A stretch of DNA of 18,568 bases from CAVDHB01 sp963608705. GTDB taxonomy: Bacteria > Bacteroidota > Bacteroidia > Bacteroidales > Bacteroidaceae. Shown one piece after another: positions 1 through 4,820 of the stretch. The notes under the pieces are model-generated. The model saw only the letters and a list, made by a program, of their open reading frames with translations. It had not been told where the DNA came from and did not search any database. Both the position numbers and the translations under genes were made by a program. Each line of letters starts with the position of its first letter. Within the stretch, counting starts at the first letter, position 1. The stretch spans positions 1-18,568 of the forward strand of contig CAVDHB010000017.1 in the NCBI GenBank assembly GCA_963608705.1, written 5' to 3'.

Positions 1-108
1 TAGAGTCAAACACGGTGAATAAGGAGTCACTACTCACGGCATGACAAGACACGTCCTAAATGCCCATCAATCAGTGATTGGTAAGATATTAAAGCACTAT
101 GAAAAGCG

Positions 109-130
109 GAGACGCGATGAATTGCGTCTC
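109..130 (+). repeat. Palindromic dispersed repeat, copy 1
   Basis: Arms GAGACGC (109-115) and GCGTCTC (124-130) form a perfect 7-bp inverted repeat around the core GATGAATT. Related copies lie at 2117-2142 and 10864-10898, all with the core GATGAAT on the plus strand. It looks like a REP-like intergenic element. The arms are intact here, while copy 2 is more degraded. Confidence 0.8.
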
Positions 131-259
131 TATCTACAAAGTGACATCGTTAGCCATCGTAACCAACATAGATAGAATTTATCTCAGTCACTTAGCCTAT
201 CTAACCAAGTTATTTATTTAAATAGCTAAAAATAGAACAGTAAAACAGACAAAAGTTCA

Positions 260-287
260 TTTACCGTTCAAAATTTTACTACTTTTG
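260..287 (+). promoter_or_regulatory. Promoter of the AbiE operon, with overlapping inverted repeat
   Basis: The Bacteroidetes -7 element TACTTTTG lies at 280-287, only four bases before the ATG at 292, so the predicted transcript start falls at or next to the start codon. A TTTA at 260-263 sits about where the -33 element belongs. A 7-bp inverted repeat, CAAAAGT (250-256) and ACTTTTG (281-287), overlaps the -7 element and is a candidate operator for AbiEi autorepression. The operator role is inferred. Confidence 0.65.
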
Positions 288-291
288 CATC

Positions 292-918
292 ATGATATTG
301 GATTTAGAACATATAGGTAACATACCAGTCAGTACTTCGATTATAGCTTCATTGTTTACAAACATAGAAGCAGGAAATCAGAAAGTGCGCAATCTTGAGG
401 CGGCTCATAAAATAATTCGACTCAAGAAGGGACTTTATGTCGTAGCTCCAAATGTGTCTCGTGTCGCTCTATCCACAGAACTGATTGCCAATCACCTTTA
501 TGCTCCTTCTTATGTGTCAATGCAGACTGCCTTACGCTATTATGGTTTAATTCCAGAGGCTGTTTATACTACTCAGTCGATGACGCTAAAGCACTCTCGC
601 AGTTTTGACACTCCTGTAGGACGTTTTGAGTATAAGAAAATGTCACGAGAGACTTTTCCCATAGGAATTACAAGCATCAATATGCAGAGTTATGCCTTTC
701 TGATGGCAAGACCCGAAAAAGCGCTCTGTGATTTGATTGCAAATTCTCCCAAGGTTAACTTACGCTACCTAAAAGATGTTGAGAACTATTTGGAAGATGA
801 CATCCGAATGGAGATGGATGATATTAAGAATATGGACATAAATATATTTGAGCGGTATGCTCAGGTTGGCAAAAAGTCTAAATCTATTAAAACTCTAATT
901 AAATATTTAAGGAAATGA
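292..918 (+). CDS. AbiEi-family antitoxin (type IV toxin-antitoxin system)
   Basis: This 208-residue protein has the layout of AbiEi-like antitoxins. An N-terminal winged-helix region (about residues 10-55, with the typical I-RLKKGLYVVAP stretch) is followed by a C-terminal region with the family-like motifs SYVSMQTALRYYGLIPE (around 75-91) and RPEKALCDLI (around 140-149). AbiEi proteins repress their own operon and neutralise the AbiEii nucleotidyltransferase without stable toxin binding, which is why they are called type IV. The stop overlaps the toxin start (ATGA, 915-918), so the two are translationally coupled. The ATG lies almost on the predicted transcript start, suggesting a leaderless message. 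The region is visibly AT-richer than the housekeeping genes further right, fitting acquired DNA. The assignment rests on motifs and the partner gene. Confidence 0.85.
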   Translation: MILDLEHIGNIPVSTSIIASLFTNIEAGNQKVRNLEAAHKIIRLKKGLYVVAPNVSRVALSTELIANHLYAPSYVSMQTALRYYGLIPEAVYTTQSMTLKHSRSFDTPVGRFEYKKMSRETFPIGITSINMQSYAFLMARPEKALCDLIANSPKVNLRYLKDVENYLEDDIRMEMDDIKNMDINIFERYAQVGKKSKSIKTLIKYLRK

Positions 919-1745
919 GCACAAACGAGATATTCAATCAAATGCTTTCAGGCTATGACATAACGACCGAGCAACAAAAGCGCAATGCCATCTTTGAGGT
1001 CAACCAGCAGATTATTCTTGCAGGTCTTTACAATGGTGGCTTTTTCAACGAGGCTGCTTTCTATGGTGGAACTTGTTTGCGTATATTCCATGGATTGCAA
1101 CGTTTCTCCGAGGATATGGATTTTTCCCTTCTTGCTCCAAATGAAAATTTCGATTTTACACAATACTTTCAACCTATTATTGACCAATTCGCTTTGGTGG
1201 GCAGAGAGGTTGAAATCAGAAAGAAGGACAAAAAGAACTTTGGCAAGGTGGAGTCTGCCTTTCTGAAAGACAACACAGATGTATATGATATTACATTTCA
1301 GACAGAGAAATCTGTTAAGATAAAGATAGAAGTTGATACCCAACCTCCATTGAAATTCAAAACAGAACAGAAGTTGCTTTTGCTACCCCAGTCATTCATG
1401 ACACGCTGTTTCACCTTGCCTACCCTCTTTGCTGGAAAGATGCACGCCTTAGTGTATCGTGCTTGGAAGAACAGGGTAAAGGGACGTGACTGGTATGACT
1501 TCGAATGGTATGTTCGCCACAATGTTCCTCTTGATTTTACGCACTTGTGCGAAAGAGCATTGCAATTCAATCAAGAACAGCTTAACAAGGAGACTTTCCT
1601 GCAAAAGCTGAACGAACGACTTGCCACAGCAGACATGAATCAAGTAAAGGCAGATGTGTTGCCTTTTGTAAGGAATCCAAAAGAGTTGGATATTTGGTCA
1701 AATGACTATTTTATGCAATTAGCAAAAATGATTAGATTCGAATGA
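915..1745 (+). CDS. AbiEii/AbiGii-family nucleotidyltransferase toxin
   Basis: This 276-residue protein carries the hallmark AbiEii nucleotidyltransferase motifs. GGTCLR (residues 51-56) is the nucleotide-binding loop. SEDMDF (65-70) contributes the paired metal-binding acidic residues. IEVDTQPP (139-146) supplies a further acidic residue, and GRDWYDFEWY (190-199) is the conserved C-terminal motif. Known members of the family transfer nucleotides to RNA targets (tRNA in characterised mycobacterial relatives), causing growth arrest or aborting phage infection. The target of this protein cannot be read from sequence. All the motifs look intact, so it is probably active. It overlaps the antitoxin by 4 bp upstream. 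Its own TGA overlaps the ATG of the caspase-like remnant in the same ATGA fashion. Confidence 0.92.
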   Translation: MSTNEIFNQMLSGYDITTEQQKRNAIFEVNQQIILAGLYNGGFFNEAAFYGGTCLRIFHGLQRFSEDMDFSLLAPNENFDFTQYFQPIIDQFALVGREVEIRKKDKKNFGKVESAFLKDNTDVYDITFQTEKSVKIKIEVDTQPPLKFKTEQKLLLLPQSFMTRCFTLPTLFAGKMHALVYRAWKNRVKGRDWYDFEWYVRHNVPLDFTHLCERALQFNQEQLNKETFLQKLNERLATADMNQVKADVLPFVRNPKELDIWSNDYFMQLAKMIRFE

Positions 1746-1960
1746 GGAAAAGAACAAGAATCATTATAAACCTTCTCCTGTTGCTCTCTTTGCCCATGCT
1801 GTTATATGCACAGACAAAGAGGGCTTTGGTTATAGGGTTAGGCGAACAACAAGATAAGGCTTGGAACAAAATCAATGGCGACAAGGATGCGCCGCTTGTA
1901 CAGGTACAGCAAAAAAGCCATGCCTCCACGGCACGGCCTTTTATAGTACTAATAACATAA
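1742..1960 (+). pseudogene. Truncated secreted caspase-like (peptidase C14) gene, N-terminal remnant
   Basis: The 72-codon frame starts with a clear signal peptide (basic MRKR, a leucine-rich core, cleavage near YAQ at residues 22-24). The next segment, TKRALVIGLGEQQDKAWNKI, is the opening strand typical of caspase-family peptidases that are common in Bacteroides. Similarity stops near residue 54 (about position 1903). The remaining residues run into a terminator hairpin and look like junk. The His and Cys catalytic residues of a caspase fold are absent, so no peptidase activity is expected. The ATG overlaps the AbiEii stop. It could instead be a short secreted peptide, but deletion of the gene body is more likely. 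Confidence 0.6.
1911..1942 (-). terminator. Intrinsic terminator (minus strand; also a weak plus-strand hairpin)
   Basis: GCCATGCC (1917-1924) pairs with GGCACGGC (1930-1937) with one mismatch and a 5-nt loop. On the minus strand it is followed by T6. On the plus strand it is followed by CTTTTA, so it may also stop the AbiE transcript. Confidence 0.7.
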
Positions 1961-2005
1961 ACAAAGAGTGACTGCACTCGGTCACAAATAACTAATAATA
2001 TCACG
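1911..2005 (-). ncRNA. Candidate small RNA of about 95 nt on the minus strand
   Basis: A minus-strand promoter has the -7 element TACCTTTG (2016-2009) and a TTG at about -33 (2040-2038, 20-bp spacer). It would start a transcript near 2005. The transcript contains a hairpin with arms GTGAC/GTCAC (1985-1968). It ends in a stem (1937-1917, 7 of 8 pairs) followed by six U residues (1916-1911), a typical intrinsic terminator. It runs antisense to the last 17 codons of the caspase-like remnant. There is no obvious open frame. Function unknown. Confidence 0.55.
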
Positions 2006-2116
2006 CTGCAAAGGTAGGATGTTTTTACGGTGTGCGCAATCACCTAAATACGGTATATTTACGGCTAAAAAGAGGTATCACATACCTAATTCACACAATT
2101 TCTCTTCAGAAAGAGT

Positions 2117-2142
2117 GTAGATGCGATGAATCACGTCCCTAC
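2117..2142 (+). repeat. Palindromic dispersed repeat, copy 2 (degraded)
   Basis: This element has outer arms GTAG (2117-2120) and CTAC (2139-2142) around the shared core GCGATGAATC. The inner arms carry mismatches (GATGC versus ACGTC). It has the same orientation as copy 1 at 109-130. Together the two bracket the AbiE/caspase/sRNA block. Confidence 0.7.
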
Positions 2143-2168
2143 TGCGGGTAATTGTCAGTTCTTTTCCC

Positions 2169-2176
2169 TATCTTTG
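2169..2176 (+). promoter_or_regulatory. -7 promoter element of ispF
   Basis: TATCTTTG matches the Bacteroidetes TAnnTTTG consensus and lies 25 bases upstream of the ispF ATG, giving a leader of about 20 nt. No well-spaced -33 element is obvious. Confidence 0.65.
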
Positions 2177-2201
2177 CTCTCAAACCAAGCAGTAAACCAA
2201 G

Positions 2202-2681
2202 ATGAAAATAAGAGTCGGGATGGGCTATGATGTCCATCAGTTAGTAAAAGACCGCCCTCTTTGGCTGGGCGGTGTGCGTATCGCCCATACACTGGGACTG
2301 AAAGGACACTCTGATGCGGACGTATTGATTCACGCCATTTGCGACGCCCTGTTAGGAGCGGCCAATATGCGAGATATAGGCTATCATTTTCCGGACACTT
2401 CTGACAAGTATGAGAACATTGACAGCAAGATTCTGTTGAAAGAGACCGTAAGGCTTATCGGAGAAAAAGGATACAAAGTGGGCAATGTGGACGCCACGGT
2501 CTGCGCCCAACGCCCCAAAATCAATCCTTATATACCGCAGATACAAACGTGCCTCGCTTCTTTGATGAATGTCTCCGCTGACGAGGTGTCCATCAAAGCC
2601 ACCACTACCGAGAAACTGGGCTTCGAAGGAAGAGAAGAAGGCATGAGCGCATACGCCGTGGCTTTGATAGAAAAAGAGTGA
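2202..2681 (+). CDS. ispF: 2-C-methyl-D-erythritol 2,4-cyclodiphosphate synthase
   Basis: IspF converts 4-diphosphocytidyl-methylerythritol 2-phosphate into the cyclic diphosphate MEcPP, releasing CMP, in the cytosolic MEP pathway of isoprenoid synthesis. The 159-residue length is normal. The N-terminal motif GYDVHQL contains two metal ligands (Asp10, His12). The third, His44, lies in the segment HSDADVLIHAICDALLGA. The GYHFPDT motif (60-66) and the C-terminal TTTEKLGFEGREEG stretch, which contacts the CDP moiety, are present. The protein should act as a homotrimer with active sites at subunit interfaces. It is a single-gene unit here, with its own promoter just upstream and a terminator hairpin about 30 bases after the stop. 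Confidence 0.98.
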   Translation: MKIRVGMGYDVHQLVKDRPLWLGGVRIAHTLGLKGHSDADVLIHAICDALLGAANMRDIGYHFPDTSDKYENIDSKILLKETVRLIGEKGYKVGNVDATVCAQRPKINPYIPQIQTCLASLMNVSADEVSIKATTTEKLGFEGREEGMSAYAVALIEKE

Positions 2682-2709
2682 TTCTGCAAAAATCAACGGG
2701 AAAAACAGG

Positions 2710-2745
2710 GCATATCCTTGATTTATATCAAGAATATGCCTTTTT
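2710..2745 (+). terminator. ispF terminator that contains an FNR/CRP-type box
   Basis: GGCATAT-C-CTTGA and TCAAG-A-ATATGCC form a 13-position stem with one mismatch around the loop TTTATA, followed by TTTTTC. The middle of the hairpin (2717-2732, CTTGATTTATATCAAG) contains TTGAT-N4-ATCAA, the FNR consensus. The same DNA may therefore serve as terminator for ispF and as operator for the RNA gene that starts near 2803. Confidence 0.75.
2717..2732. promoter_or_regulatory. FNR/CRP-type palindrome, site A
   Basis: CTTGATTTATATCAAG contains TTGAT and ATCAA half-sites separated by four bases. Its centre is 67.5 bp upstream of the first base of the -7 element at 2792, about -79 from the expected start. 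Site B at 4751-4766 has exactly the same spacing to its promoter. Crp/Fnr-family regulators bind this class of site. Which regulator acts here is inferred. Confidence 0.55.
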
Positions 2746-2768
2746 CTATGCTTTACAGCATAAAAATA

Positions 2769-2799
2769 TTTGTTGTTTGCGAATAAACCCCTACCTTTG
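2769..2799 (+). promoter_or_regulatory. Strong-looking promoter of the AGGTAA-rich RNA
   Basis: TTTG at 2769-2772 (-33) and TACCTTTG at 2792-2799 (-7), separated by 19 bp, match both parts of the Bacteroidetes promoter consensus. Transcription would start near 2803. A small inverted repeat, TATGC/GCATA (2747-2762), lies between the FNR-type box and this promoter. Confidence 0.8.
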
Positions 2800-2802
2800 C
2801 AG

Positions 2803-3192
2803 TGCAATTAAGAAAGAAAACAAGTTCTTTAGGTTATAAGGTAAGAAAGTACAATGTAGGCATTGAGAGGTGAGATTCGATGTTGAGTTAGGTAAGAACA
2901 GGTAATAGAATTGTTTAGGGAAACAGTTAGGTAAAGATTGAAAAGGATACAATACTTTAGGTAAAGAAGGTAAGTTTACAAGATTGTAATAGGATTGGAT
3001 TTAGGTAATTAGGTAATGAGACAATAGGTAAGATAAGGTAAGTAAGACAGGATGACAAGATGTTTTCTAAGGTGATTGACAGGTAAGCAGATTAGGTATA
3101 ACAAAGATTGATGCAAAGGCTAAGCTTCATAAAGTGAAGCGATGCCTTAGGAGATCGGCGGAAAAGAGATTCTTTTTCGACGATTTTGTTTT
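2803..3192 (+). ncRNA. Candidate noncoding RNA of about 390 nt, C-depleted, with 11 AGGTAA motifs
   Basis: The transcript has a good promoter at its 5' end and a strong intrinsic terminator at its 3' end. The interior is full of stop codons and has no usable open frame. AGGTAA occurs at 2839, 2890, 2900, 2929, 2959, 2968, 3003, 3011, 3026, 3036 and 3081. Variants occur at 2831, 2868, 2917, 3070 and 3094. Only 17 of the 290 bases in 2821-3110 are C. With so few C residues the middle should stay largely single-stranded. A 5' hairpin (AAAGAA/TTCTTT, 2813-2830) and a 3' hairpin (AAGGC/GCCTT enclosing GCTTCA/TGAAGC, 3116-3148) frame it. The look is that of a multi-site protein-binding (decoy) RNA. 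I do not recognise it as a named RNA family, and the function is unknown. Confidence 0.7.
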
Positions 3193-3193
3193 T
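3154..3193 (+). terminator. Intrinsic terminator of the AGGTAA-rich RNA
   Basis: A 14-position stem (3154-3167 with 3171-3184) has one mismatch and one G-T pair. The loop is GAT, followed by the T-rich tract TTTTGTTTTT (3184-3193). It ends the RNA about 40 bases before the M16 promoter, so the RNA is not simply the leader of the peptidase gene. Confidence 0.85.
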
Positions 3194-3234
3194 ATACCCC
3201 TATTAAAAGCGAGAGAATACCCAATAAAAATTCG

Positions 3235-3242
3235 TACATTTG
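3235..3242 (+). promoter_or_regulatory. -7 promoter element of the M16 peptidase gene
   Basis: TACATTTG fits TAnnTTTG and lies 26 bases before the ATG at 3268. The short leader has an A/G-rich stretch (AAAGGAAA) before the start codon. Confidence 0.65.
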
Positions 3243-3267
3243 CAGTTACAATTCAAAGGAAACGACA

Positions 3268-4488
3268 ATGACCATTCACACGCACACTCTTCCCAACGGT
3301 CTTCGCATAGTCCACGAAGCCTCCCCCACAGAAGTCATCTACTGTGGCTATGCGGTCAATGCGGCCACCAGAGACGAACGACCGGACGAGGAAGGTATCG
3401 CCCATTTCGTGGAACACATGATATTCAAGGGAACCACACGGCGCAAAGCCTGGCATATCCTCAACCGAATGGAAGCTGTGGGAGGAGATTTGAACGCCTT
3501 CACTCAAAAGGAAGAGACGACCATTTACGCCGCTTGCCTTCGTCCACACTTCAAACGTGCTGTAGAACTGCTGACAGACATCACTTTCCACAGTGTCTTC
3601 CCGGAAAAGGAGATGAAAAAGGAGACAGAGGTCATCATCGAAGAAATACAAAGCTACGAAGACACGCCTTCCGACCTGATATTCGACGAGTTCGAGAGCC
3701 TGCTCTTCAAGGGACATCCACTCGGACGCAACATCCTCGGCCATCCCGAGCAACTCCGCACCTACAGTCCACAGAACATCCTGGACTTCACTCGCCGTTT
3801 CTATCTGCCATCAAACTGTATCTTTTTTATCAAAGGCAATATTCCTTTTGACAAAATCGTGCGTGAACTGGAAAAGGCTACACAGTCCCTTTCCCAAGCG
3901 GAAACCCATAAACACATACAACCCTTGCCCCCTTATGTACCTATATATAAGGAAATGAGAAAAGACACTCACCAGGCGCACGTCATGACAGGTTGCCGCA
4001 GCTTTGCCCCGGAAGACGACAAACGCACAGGGCTTTATATTCTGAACAACCTGCTGGGTGGCCCCGGCATGAACGCCCGGCTCAACATTGCCTTGCGAGA
4101 AAAGAGAGGACTGGTGTATAACGTGGAAAGCAACTTGACAAACTACACGGACACCGGCGTGTTCAGCATCTATTTCGGATGCGAGCCAAAAGACGTGGAG
4201 CGTTGTCTGAAATTAGTGCGCAAGGAACTGGACAAGCTGATAGACACTCCGCTGACCATCCAAAGACTCAACGCCGCCAAAAAACAAATCAAAGGAGAAA
4301 TAGGAGTCGCCTGCGACAACTTCGAGAACTGTGCATTGGACATGGCTCGCAGTTTCCTCCACTATCACAAATACGAAGATATAGAAGAAGTGTTCGAACG
4401 CATTGACAAACTCACCCCACAAGATCTTCAAGGTATCGCTGCCGAACTCTTTAAAGAGGACAATATGTCCACACTCATCTACTTATAA
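3268..4488 (+). CDS. M16-family (pitrilysin-type) zinc peptidase
   Basis: The 406-residue protein has the inverted zinc motif of M16 peptidases, HFVEH at residues 46-50, in which the two His bind zinc and Glu49 is catalytic. The third zinc ligand is expected in EVIIEEI (Glu125 or Glu126), about 76 residues downstream as usual for the family. The C-terminal half (about 190-406) is the second, non-catalytic M16 domain and includes the conserved R-LN-ALREKRGLVYNVES stretch (about 270-290) that closes the active-site chamber. Length fits single-unit members that dimerise. No signal peptide is visible, so it is probably cytoplasmic, degrading peptides. It is transcribed from its own promoter. Two candidate noncoding RNAs flank it, one upstream in the same direction and one downstream on the opposite strand. 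Confidence 0.95.
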   Translation: MTIHTHTLPNGLRIVHEASPTEVIYCGYAVNAATRDERPDEEGIAHFVEHMIFKGTTRRKAWHILNRMEAVGGDLNAFTQKEETTIYAACLRPHFKRAVELLTDITFHSVFPEKEMKKETEVIIEEIQSYEDTPSDLIFDEFESLLFKGHPLGRNILGHPEQLRTYSPQNILDFTRRFYLPSNCIFFIKGNIPFDKIVRELEKATQSLSQAETHKHIQPLPPYVPIYKEMRKDTHQAHVMTGCRSFAPEDDKRTGLYILNNLLGGPGMNARLNIALREKRGLVYNVESNLTNYTDTGVFSIYFGCEPKDVERCLKLVRKELDKLIDTPLTIQRLNAAKKQIKGEIGVACDNFENCALDMARSFLHYHKYEDIEEVFERIDKLTPQDLQGIAAELFKEDNMSTLIYL

Positions 4489-4489
4489 C

Positions 4490-4504
4490 CTTCCCCAAGG
4501 GAAG
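4490..4504 (+). terminator. Short hairpin just after the M16 gene
   Basis: CTTCCC (4490-4495) and GGGAAG (4499-4504) form a perfect stem with a 3-nt loop directly after the stop codon. It has no T-tract, so it is a weak terminator or an RNA-end stabiliser at best. Confidence 0.35.
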
Positions 4505-4508
4505 TTCC

Positions 4509-4680
4509 TAAAACAATAAAGCGGAACTACCGATGTAGTCCCGCTATATTGTGAATCTAAAGTCTCACGACTTTGTTAGATGATTCTGTAAAAAACTCAG
4601 TTACGCTTTTCACAAAGCTTGGCCAATGAATAATTACCCTTATAAAACTTACAATCTTCTTAAAAACCTTATTTTTACCG
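4509..4680 (-). ncRNA. Candidate small RNA of about 170 nt on the minus strand
   Basis: A minus-strand promoter (TACCTTTG, 4691-4684) starts a transcript near 4680 that ends at the hairpin 4551-4514 followed by TTTT. Inside lies another hairpin (about 4585-4552): GACTTT pairs with AAAGTC around a GTGA loop (a GNRA type), extended by AGAT/ATCT. No open frame of note exists. The RNA ends about 20 bases past the M16 stop codon, on the opposite strand. An FNR-type box (4751-4766) sits 67.5 bp upstream of its -7 element. This stretch accounts for most of the 332-base gap between the M16 and U32 genes. Confidence 0.6.
4514..4551 (-). terminator. Terminator hairpin of the minus-strand sRNA (may serve both strands)
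   Basis: CAATA-AGCGG-ACTAC pairs with GTAGT-CCGCT-TATTG through two mismatches around the loop CGAT. On the minus strand it is followed by TTTT (4513-4510). On the plus strand it could also end M16 read-through, though no T-tract follows. Confidence 0.75.
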
Positions 4681-4683
4681 ATG

Positions 4684-4691
4684 CAAAGGTA
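4684..4691 (-). promoter_or_regulatory. -7 promoter element of the minus-strand sRNA
   Basis: Read on the minus strand, TACCTTTG is a perfect TAnnTTTG match. A TTG about 18 bp further upstream may be the -33 element. Confidence 0.7.
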
Positions 4692-4750
4692 AGAAGACTT
4701 TCTTATATACAAGCGAAAATCGCTTTATCTTTCCGCAAATATCCGTTTTT

Positions 4751-4766
4751 CTTGATTTAAATCAAG
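4751..4766. promoter_or_regulatory. FNR/CRP-type palindrome, site B
   Basis: CTTGATTTAAATCAAG is a perfect 16-bp palindrome containing the FNR consensus TTGAT-N4-ATCAA. It differs from site A (2717-2732) by one base. Its centre is 67.5 bp from the first base of the -7 element of the minus-strand sRNA, the same distance as at site A. On the plus strand the following bases (AATAT, then an ATGCT/AGCAT hairpin at 4772-4785) also resemble site A. Confidence 0.6.
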
Positions 4767-4820
4767 AATATATGCTGAAAAGCATCTGTTTCCGTACACG
4801 AAACTACAGATTAAAGCCTC

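Larger units (their letters stand above)
1..291. other. Left-edge non-coding region upstream of the AbiE module
   Basis: No convincing gene is visible in these 291 bases. One short open frame (41-175, 44 codons) runs through the palindromic repeat at 109-130 and has no recognisable features, so I do not call it a gene. The right half is AT-rich and contains the 10-bp palindrome TATTTAAATA (215-224) and the promoter of the AbiE pair. Any gene to the left ends outside the window. Confidence 0.6.

Noticed and set aside
41..175. 44-codon open frame at the left edge
   Set aside because: It runs through the palindromic repeat, has no recognisable features and no promoter or ribosome-binding context.
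2829..3110. AGGTAA motifs as a CRISPR or tandem repeat array
   Set aside because: The unit is only 6 bases, the spacing is irregular, and there are no cas genes or constant-length spacers.
2803..3192. AGGTAA-rich RNA as a 5' leader or riboswitch of the M16 gene
   Set aside because: A strong terminator at 3154-3193 and a separate promoter at 3235 separate it from the peptidase gene. Attenuation cannot be fully excluded.
3240..3851. 203-codon open frame overlapping the M16 gene
   Set aside because: It is an out-of-frame shadow. The M16 frame has clear motifs over the same bases.
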